A stretch of 64,000 nucleotides of DNA from Thuidium tamariscinum (Eukaryota > Streptophyta > Bryopsida > Hypnales > Thuidiaceae), in contig OX344754.2 in NCBI GenBank assembly GCA_947034885.2, positions 15,704,501-15,768,500 of the forward strand, given 5' to 3'. The position numbers and the translations under genes are program-made. Of the stretch, positions 33,166 through 45,600 are shown one piece after another; within the stretch, counting starts at the first letter, position 1, and each line of letters opens with the position of its first letter. The notes under the pieces were generated by a model, which saw only the letters and a program-made list of their open reading frames with translations, made no database searches and was not told the origin of the DNA.

Positions 33166-35240
33166 TCAATACTACTAGAAATACAAAAAATTCACCTATT
33201 AGTCCAACAATTGGAGTATATTGGTGACTACCGTGGTCATTAGAAGTCATGTTTTTCTTGAATCAAGTTCTTAAAGACATAAGTAGTCCACATTTCCTAG
33301 ATAAATGATAAAAAATAATTTAGACAATTATAAATTATTAATGCCTCTAGGGTGATTACAAGAAACACTTGTCCTTTTTTTTGTCCCTTTAACCTCCAAT
33401 AGGTAGTCTTTTGTTCATAACTTTTGCATCTTTTTTCTTTTGGACTTGAAATCTAGAATGAAGGTGCACACAAAAGTTTTATAAGTTGAGTAATTTTTTT
33501 AACTTTTTCAAAATTAGTTTACTATTTTAAACTTGCTCCCAATTGGGTGTCTACCTTGGCCATTTTAGGGGTTTTTAGTCCTATTTTTGACCCAAAAATT
33601 CAAATTTGAAGCTATAAATTGGACAAGTTGGAGGTCTACTAACACTACAAAGATTGGTAATGAGTTTTTATGAAAATAGCAACAAGTTTGTTGTGTACAT
33701 GGGGGCAAAGTAACCTTCCTTTGCGCAAAGGCTATGAAGAGGAAAAAAATTTCCTGGAGGAATTTTTTTATTGCAATGTGAATACAATCTTGTTTAGAAA
33801 AATGAAAATTTTAAAATAATTTTTTGAATTTTTTTGAATTACTAAAAATGAAAAAGTTCACAACCTCCTTTTCTACTACCAGTGGCCTCTGTAGTACTTT
33901 GTAGCAATCTATAGGATTGTATAATACTGACTAATGGTCCAGATCTGTAGGCGCCCAAAATTGGCGGTTAAGATTTGCAAGTGTAGTGCTAACACACTAA
34001 ATTGCTCGTATTACATAGTACTGCCAATCTTGTGTCCAAAAATTGCATTTTTGAGCTAAAAACGTGAAGTGTTTCTTGCAATCACCTTCAAACGTAAAAG
34101 TCGTAATTTGAATATGATTCATAAATCATATCTATAAGATTAAATCAACTTCCATAACAACCAATATTTATTAACTTAAGTTTGAAGCCAAAAACTAAAA
34201 ATTCCTTCTAAAATTGACATTAGGTTGAATATTTGTGATTTAAAAAATCTTTTAGGTTTAAGAAATTAATTTCTACATATAGTGATTTTTGAAGATTTTC
34301 TTTTTCTTTTTATAAAGTCCATTTTCAAGGGCTAATTTTCAAACCAATTTAGTCACTTATTGAAGTCAATCTTGCTAGTATATGAGTTACAGAATATTTG
34401 CAAAGCACAAATCTTAGGATCTACATTGTACTAACATTTAATTTGTTGAAGAGGTAATGCAAGAATCTATTTAAAAAACGATAGATGGAAAAACACATTT
34501 TTGTGTTTTTGGTATGTGCTTATTTTCATTCATTGTCCAAAATTTTAATGCTGGGTCTTTAGGGAATTAACCTTGAAATGACTATTGTAAAAAAAAAATG
34601 CACCTATTTGTTGATATATAAGATCATTTTTAGCAAAGCATCTTACACAAGTGACCTTTTAAAGTTAAAATAACCCCTTTTCACAATATGACACATTCTT
34701 GTAAGAAAAAAACCCATTGTAAGTGATCCTAACCTTGGAAGGAGATTGATGACATTGTGTCCTTTGATTGGTTATTCAAGCTTTGTGCATATCAAAGAAT
34801 AGATGATTATTTACATGTGGTTCTTTTGTGCAACTTTATTGATGCTACATCCACATCCTTGAATTAAATTGAAGACATTTTGTTGTTTCAAAATTTTTTA
34901 ATGGGATTCTTTATCAAAAAATGAAACACTATCCACTATATTTCAATACTTTGATTTTTTTTCCCCCTTAATATTTGAATTTGACATTCATAATGACTTC
35001 TTCTGCTTATGAACTAAACCAACCAAAAGAAGATTCTAAAAAATGGTTTCTATTAACTTGAAATTTTTAAAAAGTCAGTGACCTACAACCACATCCCTAA
35101 ATATGGAGTGACAATAAAATTTTCTTTATACCACAATGTTTTATACTATAACTATAATGTACTTCTATTTTAACAATTAAAATTTTTTGAACATGATTTA
35201 TATTTGATATTAATTTTTTAAATTTTTTCTTCAAAAATTC

Positions 35241-36419
35241 ATGATTAATTTCAAGCCTTCACCAAAAAAATTTGAAAAATTTATGACAAATATTATGCAT
35301 GTGATTTTATCTCTGAAAATAAACCATAAAACCAAAAAACTTCACTCACAACCAAAGAAGAAATGGGGAATTCAATGCGAGGGACTTTCAAGTTTGACTA
35401 CACGGTCATGCGCACAATCCTTGGTCATAGGCTCTGTGGTTTAGGGGCTAAGCCCTTCACGCTTCCGCTGGAAGAGGGCTTCCTCGCAAAGTCCCCGCGG
35501 ATCATCCATGCCGACTAAATGTTTTGCAGACTCCTCTTCTCTTCCGACTCAATCTAGTCTGCTGCCGACTGTAGGATTTCTCTGTCTCCGTTGCACGTCT
35601 CCCGATGGCCGACTTTCATAGCCACTCCCTCTCCCCACCCCACCACCCACATTATTCGCACAATGAGTCTCTGGAGCATAATCACGCCCAAGGCGATTTC
35701 AGCCATAGTATTAATGGTTTTAATTTGCACCAATTTTGGAGTTCACTTGCGCAATCGGTCTTCAATTGGGAGCTTCATCGGGGGCAGAGGTCTTCCTTGT
35801 TTCTGAGAATTGGAGAACCTCGGACGTGGTGAAGCGCACAGGGTTTATGGTTTCGTAGTTGCAGTAACGCTTGCGATTTGTTATCGGTGGTGGTGAGGGT
35901 CAGTGATCGAAGCTTGAAGTAAGTGGTGCTTGTGGTATGCGAATTAGATTCGTTGAGTCGATTTCTATCAGTTTCAGTGTTGCACACACAGAAATTCAGT
36001 TTCGTAAGTTTTGATATTCTTTTCGGTTTATATCGAGTTTGGTGGGGAAAGGAATAGTTACAAATTCCATGGTAGTGCCGCCAGGTTAATTTTTGCGGTG
36101 ACGTGAAGGAGTGATCATGCGCAATATTGATTCTGGAGAGAAATTAAGTGGCGAGAGTGTGAATGAAATTTGAATTGCTCTGCTGTAGTTTTGATTTCAT
36201 CTGTGTCAGAGGGCATTAGAGATCGTGAGTGTCACGCTTTGTTGCTCGATCAGGAAAGAATAAGCGAATAATTCTGGTTGAAGTGAGGTGTTGTGGATCA
36301 CTCGATGAATTGTTTCCCTTGTACCAACGTGGTGTAAAGAGATTTGTGAAACCGATATTTCTGCAGGCTCCGAATTGTAGAGGAAGCAGAATTGGAGACG
36401 AAGCTATCGGTATCCCGAA
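35241..36419 (+). promoter_or_regulatory. Upstream region and probable 5' UTR of the NHL-like gene
   Basis: The composition changes from AT-rich to gene-like at about 35400. The stretch carries no convincing ORF of its own. A possible 5' UTR intron could end at an acceptor (TTTCTGCAG) near 36366, 54 bp before the ATG. Confidence 0.4.
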
Positions 36420-37100
36420 ATGCCGAAATCCGACACCATTATCGGCGGCGTTTGCTGCTTAGGTTTCACCTTCCTCCTCTTCTGGACGTTCTTCTCCATC
36501 GTTGGCGCCATCCACTACTCCAACTGGTCCCCGAAGTTCGACCTCACCGACCTCCACGTCCGCAGCTTCAACGTCACCTCTTCCGGCGAGCTCTCCTACG
36601 ACTTGGACATCCTCATCACAGCTCGTCACTTCAGCTCCATCCGTCGCATCGAGCAATTCTCGTACGAGATTCGCACTTCTCACGTGGGCAAGCGCATTGG
36701 CTCCAGCAGCATCCCGGGGTTCCACCCAATTCACAACAAGACGATGACGCTGACCTCCACGCAGTCGGTGAAGGGGGTTCAACTGGAAACTGCGATGAAG
36801 GACGAGATTCTCCAAGGATTGAACAAGACTGGAAGAGTGGCAATACGGTTTTACATTGAAGGACAGATTTATACGCCTCTGTTCTTGGCCATGAAGAAAC
36901 GAGGGGGGTGGACATGTGACGTGATTGTGAGTCCAGGAGTGGAGTTTGGGAAACAAATCTATGATCGGATGTGCTGTAAGAGGTTTCGGTGTCTGCAATA
37001 TGCCTGGGATGGGAATGCGAAGTATTGTGCCAAGCAGGCGCCGAATTGTTGTTTGTTGCCGCCATCGAGCTTGAGTTCGACCATTAGTATTTGTGGGTAA
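36420..37100 (+). CDS. NDR1/HIN1-like (LEA_2 domain) membrane protein, 226 aa
   Basis: A single-exon gene. The N-terminus is short and followed by a strong membrane segment (about residues 9-30, GGVCCLGFTFLLFWTFFSIV). An LEA_2-type beta domain follows, with FDLTDLHVRSFNVTSSGELS, a YDLDILITARHFSS stretch and an IRFYIEGQI strand near its end. Proteins of this family are single-pass membrane proteins linked to defence and stress. The last 60 residues are cysteine-rich (pairs at MCCKRFRC and PNCC), which is unusual for typical NHL proteins and could form disulphides. The GC-rich coding bias contrasts with the flanks. The start fits because frames upstream are broken and the membrane segment would otherwise be too far from the N-terminus. 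Confidence 0.75.
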   Translation: MPKSDTIIGGVCCLGFTFLLFWTFFSIVGAIHYSNWSPKFDLTDLHVRSFNVTSSGELSYDLDILITARHFSSIRRIEQFSYEIRTSHVGKRIGSSSIPGFHPIHNKTMTLTSTQSVKGVQLETAMKDEILQGLNKTGRVAIRFYIEGQIYTPLFLAMKKRGGWTCDVIVSPGVEFGKQIYDRMCCKRFRCLQYAWDGNAKYCAKQAPNCCLLPPSSLSSTISICG

Positions 37101-39620
37101 CTGCAAGTGGTTGTGGAACTAAATAATCAAAGTTGTGTACAATGATTGTCTTTCAGCATCACATTTGTCTATTGGGGCTCCAGCAACTGTGGTAACAAAC
37201 CTTAGTCTTTGGGTAGGCTAGATGGAAGTTGTGTAACTGAGATTTCCAAAGCTTTTAATGGAATCTTCTTTGCAGGCTTGTTTGATGACATGGACCTTGC
37301 AAAAAGCTTAGATTTGGACAGAGTGCAAAATGGAAGGGTTGCCATTTGAGAGTTGGTGTTCCAAATGTGAACTTGGAGAGTTTGATAGGAAATTAGGAAA
37401 CAGGATTGGGAAATAGGATTTGAAACAAGAGCTTCTTAGTTCCTCTGAAGAAGACGAATTGGAACGGTAGTCATAGATGTTGATATTCTAATAAGGGTAT
37501 CAAGGTGTCCAATCCTGAGATTTGAAAACAGGATGTGGAAACTCAACGAGGATATACCGATGTGGCACAAAAGCTACGACTTCTACAACTATGCATCAAT
37601 TCACCATTTGCATCAATGCCTTATTTTGGGGTTCTAAGAATGTTACGTATCTATCTGGACCTTGCGTTTGCACATTTCGTGTATCTTTGCAAATTAATCA
37701 GGAATCAGGATAAAACTGAGGTCAAACCACAAGACGAGTGGTGGAAATATTGATGATAGTTAGGATAATTCAAAGGTGTCGCTGGGCTAGGTGTGAGTTC
37801 GCATGAAAGGCTTACAAAGGGAGAGAAGTACCTCTGATTCCAGATATCGGCATACATTAAGAGTAGCTCACCACACAAATGTTAGTGACTGAAGACCTAC
37901 AAACCCCTCAAAAATGAATCCCGTACTTCCCTGGAGGTCACCCATCAAAGTACTTCACTGTCTGAAAGGCGCTAGGCTTCCAAATTCTGACGGTATCTGG
38001 TGCAGTGGTCTTGATGTAACCGCATCATTGACAAAAAAAGTTTTCAAAAACGTTTATCACCGAAAATCTTTTGTATCTAAAGACTACTAAGCACTACCAT
38101 TTTAAATCAACGTAGGGGTGACCACATTCTTGGGAGCCACCTTATTATTGAGCCATTCAATTAAGACATCCACATTCTCCAAGATGCAATAAAACCCTCA
38201 ATATTACACACATTTCGTAAAAACAGACCCTAGAGAGGCTACCTAAATATGAACTCACATAAATTGGGAAACGTGCACTACGTAAAATTTAAAATGTGGA
38301 GGCTGGTTCTCCATCATCAATACTATTGCCACAGATTTTAAGCCAACAGAGTACAAATTTGACTTATTCTACCTTCAGCTCATCCTACCTCCGCATGACG
38401 CCGAAAGTTATAAACCAAAGAGTCTTTCTAAATTTGACCTAATTGCCATAATGCCGGTCGCGTGAAATGGGACTGAAGGGGGCTCAACGGTAAGGTTTCT
38501 AAGGCCGTCTACTTAAAAATCTTGGTTTCTACGAAGGTCTAAATTTCGGCATCTGATCAACAAGCCTCGAGTTATGACGTGAACCAAAACTAGGATGATA
38601 GTTGAATATTAATCACAACCAGCACACGCCAGGAGCACAAGTAGCAGCAAGAGGAACACCAGTTAAAGCTGATGCCAAATCACTCTCAAGAAAACTCGGG
38701 CAGGTTGATAGACAAAATCTTGGAACAGGGTTGTGATGAATCGTGAGGTTCAAAAATAATTCATTGATCCACGTGAGTCATCACATGCATCAGACCAAGT
38801 AGTGAAGCTCATGTTACACAAATATCACACAGCCTACAGTAAGGACAGACATGCCTGGAGGGACTGAACCCAATGGCTTTGGGTTGGCAGTTGTAGTGCC
38901 TCCTCTCGTCCCGTAGCAGTCGCTCCTATCACGATTGAACCATCCACAGGTCTGCACGAAATTCGGAGCCATCTGTCAGTGCACCTAATAAAACCTCAAA
39001 AAATGGTTCTTTCATCTAGCAACCAAAGAAGTGACCAGTCCATGCTTTATCAATGCACTGAGATCCCCTGGAATCAATGAGCAATTCGTATTGAAAGTGC
39101 GGGATTTCATGTTCTTGATCAACAATTGCAAACTAACTATAGGAATCACAAGAATAGCACATGAGTTAACACTGAAGTGACTTAATTGACTAGAAGTGTC
39201 GACTCCCATGTAGAGTAGCTTGTAGGACGCTTAAAAAAGAAGAAGCATGCTCGACAACGTAGAACGTTTTCAGAAATTCCCAATTTATTTACAATGTGGA
39301 CTTTGTATTTTGAGTTCAGACGCTTCCGGTTAAGAACTAGCGTACCTGAGTGAAAACGTCTCAGAGCAGCCGAGGGAGTACTGCCCCGACTCAATATGTA
39401 TAGTAGTGATGTGTGAGAACCCTTGTAACAGGAGTAATGCTCCATTCTTCAACCAATGGGGGCGTGCCCTCAAATGGAGCACGGATTTAGGTGCCAAGGC
39501 TGAATGTTCTCAGGCTGGTGTACATGAAAAGGTATGATACAAATGGAACGGAACAGGTCCTACATTCTTTTAGGGGTTCCAATTATTGTAAAGCACAGGC
39601 CTTAGGCCAAGAAAGCTCCA
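37101..39620. other. Intergenic between the NHL-like gene and MED12
   Basis: It holds the 3' UTR of the NHL-like gene and, further right, the 3' UTR of MED12 on the other strand. No coding gene is seen. The 5S rRNA-like relic lies at 37914-38026. Confidence 0.5.
37914..38026 (-). rRNA. Diverged 5S rRNA-like sequence (pseudogene or 5S-derived repeat)
   Basis: Read on the minus strand, it follows plant 5S rRNA from the start (GATGCGGTTACATCA against GGATGCGATCATACC) through GCACCAGATACCGTCAGAA to a nearly intact box C (GATGGGTGACCTCC, then GGGAAGTAC) and the GATTCAT end. The central A-box region is strongly altered, so transcription as true 5S is unlikely. The length is close to the normal ~120 nt. 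No TFIIIA zinc-finger exons were found nearby, which argues against the known 5S-mimic exon of plant TFIIIA. Confidence 0.6.
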
Positions 39621-42600
39621 TCAAGGCTCTTCATCTACAGCTCCAATGTACGTTAGGTCAGTTCGCCTGATCCTCACAGCTCCCTTCAACCATGCACATG
39701 CACCCCCGATTGGACCCGTTGAGGCACCCACACCATCTTCAAGCAGAGTCCAGGGATCGACCTCCATTTCAGAATCCGGCAAAACAGCTGCTTTTGATTT
39801 TCCGGCGTTGCTTTCGAGGGGGTAAAGACTCTTCTGAGCAGGTCCTGGGTACGTTGTAGATGTCGGGGCACTATTAGATACCCGGGCCTGCAGTTGAGAT
39901 AAAACTGTGGCAGGCACTCGTGGGGGCGCTGCAGATATTGTGGTTACGGGAGTGAGAGGAAGAAGAGGAAACACGGCCTGCAGTCGGTTACGAATGCCGC
40001 CAGGTAACTGCATGTGCTCCACATCCACCTGCCACCCATCCCAAACACGTTTGAATAAAACAGAAAAATACAAAGATTTACCTGAACTCTTTTTCTGCAG
40101 CCGCTGAAGAGGCGGTAACTACTACCTCTAGCAAGAGACTGCCATATTCTTCATAATATATGCTCTTCAGAAGTGAAATGTTAAAGTGCAAAACACCTGC
40201 ATGCGTTCAGCTGTATCCTTATCGAAAGGTGATATGTCACGTATGGGCTTCACAGAACTTTTGCTGCGAGGTTTGAGCCACACAGCCCATGTATTGCTAA
40301 GTAGTGCATGCAAAATGCTCAGCAGTCTATCGAATAACGGTTCACCGGCTGAGGCAGCCGCAGCAGCAGAGGTAGCTTGAGAGTTCCGTTCAAAATCACT
40401 TAACGAAGTAGAGGGTTCCCAAGAGCATAATTGCTCAGCGTCTTCCTGGACAACCCTGGTCCCTAGCAAGCGTAGTAGCACAGGGGCAAGAGTTTGGCGC
40501 TTGCTTTGCACCGACTGTTGTTCCCTGCAGATTCAGTCAAAGCATATGGGGTCAAGAAAATCATTCTCGAGTAGAAATGGAATGCACAACAAGTGCAATC
40601 TGACAAGATGAGCACAGACAAAAAGTCCGGAGCTGACATGAGTAAGCACTAGCATCAAACAAGGAGAGAAATGTGATACTCCGCCACAATTGAAATTTGA
40701 AATGTCCGTCTCAATAGGTGTCTTTCAATTACCTTTCAGTAAGAAGTATTGGCAGAAGTGGAAGCAGGAATTGCAGTCGCAACCATATAGATGTCTGCAA
40801 AGCTGCCGGGGACACCGGAATAGCTTCAGGGACAGGAGCAGGAAATCGACGCCCAAGACCTGGACTGCCAACATCCATCCCACTGCGAGGACCCCTACGT
40901 GCGCTAGAACCTTTGGAACCAAGAATACCATCACCGCCTGGTAACGTAGATGCTATCGTTCGTCCACTGTTTCGAGTGAGACTACTGATATGCTGCTCAA
41001 GGTTGTTCATCTCCTTCACCAATTCAAAAGCGAAACCACCGCGCGTATCCATAGAACTTCGAGCTAGGCAAGGAAGAACCAAATCTGCCAAAGCTTTTTC
41101 AGTTGCAAAAGGCTTGCACGATGAACCAGACAATCCTCCATTGCTTTGTCGAGAGGATTTCTCTTCAGTTTTCTGCCAGTCCATAGCTTCGTCTTCAAGT
41201 TCACCCTCTTCTGGTGAGGCTTCACGCCCTTGCACAGACGACTGTTTCCTTTCAAATATCTCCGACGCAACCTTTTGAGACTGTTTGGGGGCCTGCCAGT
41301 CCCAAGCCCTTACTTGCCGTACCCCAACGGGAAAGCCCTTCGCTGCAATATTATCAAGAAGCTGTCGAAGAGACTTGCGACCCAGCAACATGTCGTTATT
41401 TTCCAGTACCCACTTGACCTGCAGATAATACATTGTCGAATTAGGGACAAGGCTTCTTTGGATAAGAAAATACTGCAACAAAGTAGAGAACTGTGATGGC
41501 TGCCATTAGACGTATGCATTGCTTCTCATAATAAATGACGATACATCACGTTTCGTTAATTCAGTAGATAATGTTAAGTGTTTTAACATTCCTAAGCAAA
41601 AAAATGACGCACGTTATCGAATGAAGATCTGAAATAAGAAACGCTTTGAATAGAGAACCTCCAGTCTAACAATCATTGGAGCATGTGTATTTCCAACGCA
41701 TTCTAAAGAAATAAAACAGGGTTACCTCCTTGAATATGATCGCACAAGACAGTATACCGCAATTCAGATTATCCTTAAAAACTTAAAAGGCTGAATGTAG
41801 CACTGGTTGAAGGACAAGTCTGGAACTACTCACATGCAAAACGAGGTAGTCCTCTAACGCTTTGCCAAGCAAATGCACAACTTCAGAGTAAAGCGCAGCC
41901 GCATCGGGTCGAACCAATAAGCGCGTAAGCACAACCTCCGTAAATGTCTTTTCACACTCATCCAACTGCTGACGATCTGGTCCTTGCATAGCCGCCTGGA
42001 CAGCTTCTTGCGCACTCTGTGGATGGATCTTCAGCTTCTCAAGAATGACTTGCTCATTCAAAAGTAGACGTAGCTCCACCCACTGCCAATGAAATGTAGC
42101 TGCTTGAAGTTCATCCAGAACCTACAAAACAAACACGTACCACATCATGCTCTGAAAATCAATAGATACGTAAATTCAACGTTGTAGTTAGTGCCAAATA
42201 AACCAAAAATGTTCGATAAACTATGAACAATCAATCCCCCACTGTCATTTACAAATAGCTTAACCGAAAACAGAAGCTGTAAGGTGCCGTCACGCTCATG
42301 CTCGGTCTAAAGTTATTACTCTGCATTAGTATCAATTATAGGGATTTCGAAAAATAGAAGCTCCAGTGCATACAGATAAAGAATACAGACATTACGGCAC
42401 TACATACTCAAGGGGGTCTCATGAAGCCTTCATGACTCGCAAATGCTCGAGAGATTCCAAAGCCCAGCATATAGCGAAGTAAAACTACACATATGGAGAG
42501 CGTGCAAAATTGATACCTGAACAACTTGCTCGATTTGCCCAGGTTCGTTGGAAGAATGAGAGCGATTCTGAACCCGGATATCATCCTCAGGCATCTTCCG

Positions 42601-45600
42601 GTCCAGAAGGGAATGCAAGAAGAGACGAGCGCGTAGGGGCACCATCGCAGATACTTTTTTATACAAATCACATCCCTGCCCATCAAGCATGGCAGCATAC
42701 TTACTCTCTCCTGAGTCGCTAGACAGACATCGATAAAGGGCAGTGGTATCCCTTAAACACACGTCTCGAAATGGTTCATGAGCTACCATGTCATTAACCG
42801 CCGCGTTGACTGCCTGAATTATTGCCTCCTCACGGTTCATATTGTTTAAGAAAATAGACTGCTGCCTCCTCAAGGCCACTGCAAAGAGAGCATATGCGGG
42901 TGGAAAAACAGTCGCTAGAGCCATAGATCTTTGCAAACGAGCCAATCCCAAAACAGCCGGCTCACCCAATAAATCTGCAACTAGTCCCCCTAGTACTGTC
43001 CGACAGTCTCCAATCAATACCCTAAACCAATGAATGTGCGCTTCTGGCACACTCTCAGCTTTTGCGTTAATCCCCATACCACTCACTTTCCCATTTGAGA
43101 TCAAACCTCCAGGCTTCTGAATATGCAAGTTTTCCAATGCATCCTTCACACGCAACAAAGACACCATCCTCTCAAGACTGGTTACTCCATTAACCACTAG
43201 ACCTGTCACAAGCGCAAGAGCTGCTGCAGCTGCCATATTGGGTCGCCCGAAGGTGCCTCCCGGATCACTTGTCAAGGTTGCGTTGGATTCAGGTGTTTCA
43301 GGAGATAAATGAAATTGAGACCGAGGTGCTCTTCCAGGAAAATGCCCTATCCCAGTCTGCACAATTGTATTTGATTCATTGGCTACGGCTACTTCCAGCA
43401 TCCGAATTTGCCGATCATCAATGGAACCCTTCAACAACTGCAGGCAATACATATGGAACTGCAACATTCGGCGGCCACCCCTACAGAATTTGGATAGCAC
43501 TGTTATTTCGAAAGTTCATTCAAAAAGCGCAATCAAGAACATGAAATCCATTCACCTGCACTACTTTCATACGCGGTGCCTTCATGCAGATTCTAGTGGG
43601 ATCCATGATCCTCACAGCAAGAAAATAGCACGACAATGCACAGCCATAATCCATTTCGGTAACTCACCTTTCAGCAGAAATTGAAGTAGAGACCGATTCA
43701 CCTGTAGTGCTGTAACCCAAGCTTTCTAAAACATGAGCCACACTTTGACCTACATAATTAACTATGTGTGATACCGTATGGGCTACAAGCGCGGCATCAT
43801 TTTGAGTAGCACCACCACTGTTCTGTCTTATGGTGTTCATTACGTTCACGATAAGAGAGTGACCAGTCTGAAACACATCTTCCATGCAATCCCCTCCTCC
43901 CTCCCGTTCGTTGTTAATGATAGTCTGTGTAACACGATCTACACCGCGTTGAACACATTCTTTTATAGTATTTCCAAATCGTTGAAGACGCGCTGTCAGG
44001 CGAGGAGCAATAGGATCGTCTCTATCATCGCCCATACTGCTGACCAATCCAAATCCACCCTCACTATCTCCTGCTTTCAAAGCTTCCAGTTCAGCCCGAA
44101 GGCGTTGATCGCAAGAAGCTTTCCAACTTTTCTCCCATGCTTGTACACTAGAAAGACTCCCATACTTTCGCAAAAGATCCCGTACATAACACAGGAGCGC
44201 TGAACATCCAGCTCTACCTCCTGGTACGGCTGCCATTACATTCGCAGCTCGTTGCATGACTGCAGATAAAGCCTGTGGAAGCATATCCATGGCAGCAAGA
44301 ACACCTTCATACCTGTGACCAACCATCAAAGTCAGTACTTCAATAATTCACCAAGCCACCATACAATGATCTACACCTTCCCCAATATTGACTCACCATG
44401 TGAAGATAAAACATGAAAGTACACCATATTTTTCGTCCGAATAGATTAAGAAGCAGGAAGAAATATTTGTACCTCTGCAAACATGATAACAAGGCTGTCT
44501 CTCCCACATTACAAGGGGAACTATCACTGCCTCCAGCATATGCAGGGATTCCAGGGTTCACATGGCTGAGAGGAGTGGACGGAGAAGTTCCAGAAATAGG
44601 TAGAAGCCAAAGTAATAGCTGCACCAGCGTGCGGAGGTCATTGCCGACATCCATGATGTAAACAATAATTGCAAATTGATCTTCTCCCAGTCTCCACGTC
44701 CCTGTATCTGCAGAATCTGCGTCGAGGACTCCGCCGTTAGCCAATCTACGGTTCGCTTGTGAACTTGGAAATGTGACCCCTTGATTTGACAAAAGACTGC
44801 GCACTTGACTGTCCAGCCAGCTTACAAGCATCCGGTTCTCCGCTACCCTGAGACGCTTCATGGCCTCTCCAAGAGCACGCAGGTCACCTACATAGAAAAC
44901 AAATATACTGTAAGTTTCATGCCACATAAAGGGAACAAATCACAGGAAAAAAGGGTAAGAACGATGGAGAACGCTAGTGATAGATAAAAAGACACCCTGC
45001 ACATTAAGAGACCCACAATGTGGCAAGAGTTAAGACGAACGGAAGACGACCTGTCATCTTAGAATACTTGTTGTCTTTCAGTTGAGCCGCAATTCCACCC
45101 TCTAGACTGGAGTGATGTATGGGGCAGCAAACTTTGGGTTCCAGCACATGAGCGTTTGATGATCCCTGATTGCTGTCAATCCGATTAGTAGTCATTTGAG
45201 CAATACTTTGAGTTTTACGCCGTCCTCTGGTCGTTTGCTTGGGAGTAGGTTTCACAGGAGGCTCCAATTTGATGGAATTTTCAACGACCTTTGCCAGTCC
45301 CTTCTTGACCCACCAACAATCCTCCTCCTCAACTAAGATATTTGTAGACCCTGTGGTAATCCACTCCTTTTCTTCACTTGTTTTCTGTCTCTTAGCCCGG
45401 TTACACTCTTCACAGCCTGGGGTAGCATCCTTCGATTTCATATTACTGCAGGCAACTGTTGCCAATCTTTTAGATCCACTTGTTCCAACACTCGTCTTAT
45501 CATCGAACTGCTTCGCAAGCATTCTCAAAGAAGCTTCTGGAAATTGCAGACTTGTTCCGATGAGCTGCTTTAGTTCTGGGATCTTCAGTTTCCGCTTCTG

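Larger units (their letters stand above)
28421..35240. other. Gene-free AT-rich intergenic region
   Basis: About 6.8 kb with no supported gene; the ORFs present are short and AT-driven. It contains a run of 11 G near 28878, two perfect small inverted repeats (30641-30682 and 30752-30790), a MITE (32154-32496) and a block inversely related to the body of the 3231-4203 element (32590-33165). Near 33170 a CTACTAGAAATAC phrase resembles a CACTA end, but no partner was found. Confidence 0.6.

Noticed and set aside
33168-33890. CTACTAGAAATAC ... CTACTACCAGTG as a second CACTA element
   Set aside because: The left end starts TACTA rather than CACTA, the right end does not match it beyond a few bases, and subterminal motif arrays are absent.
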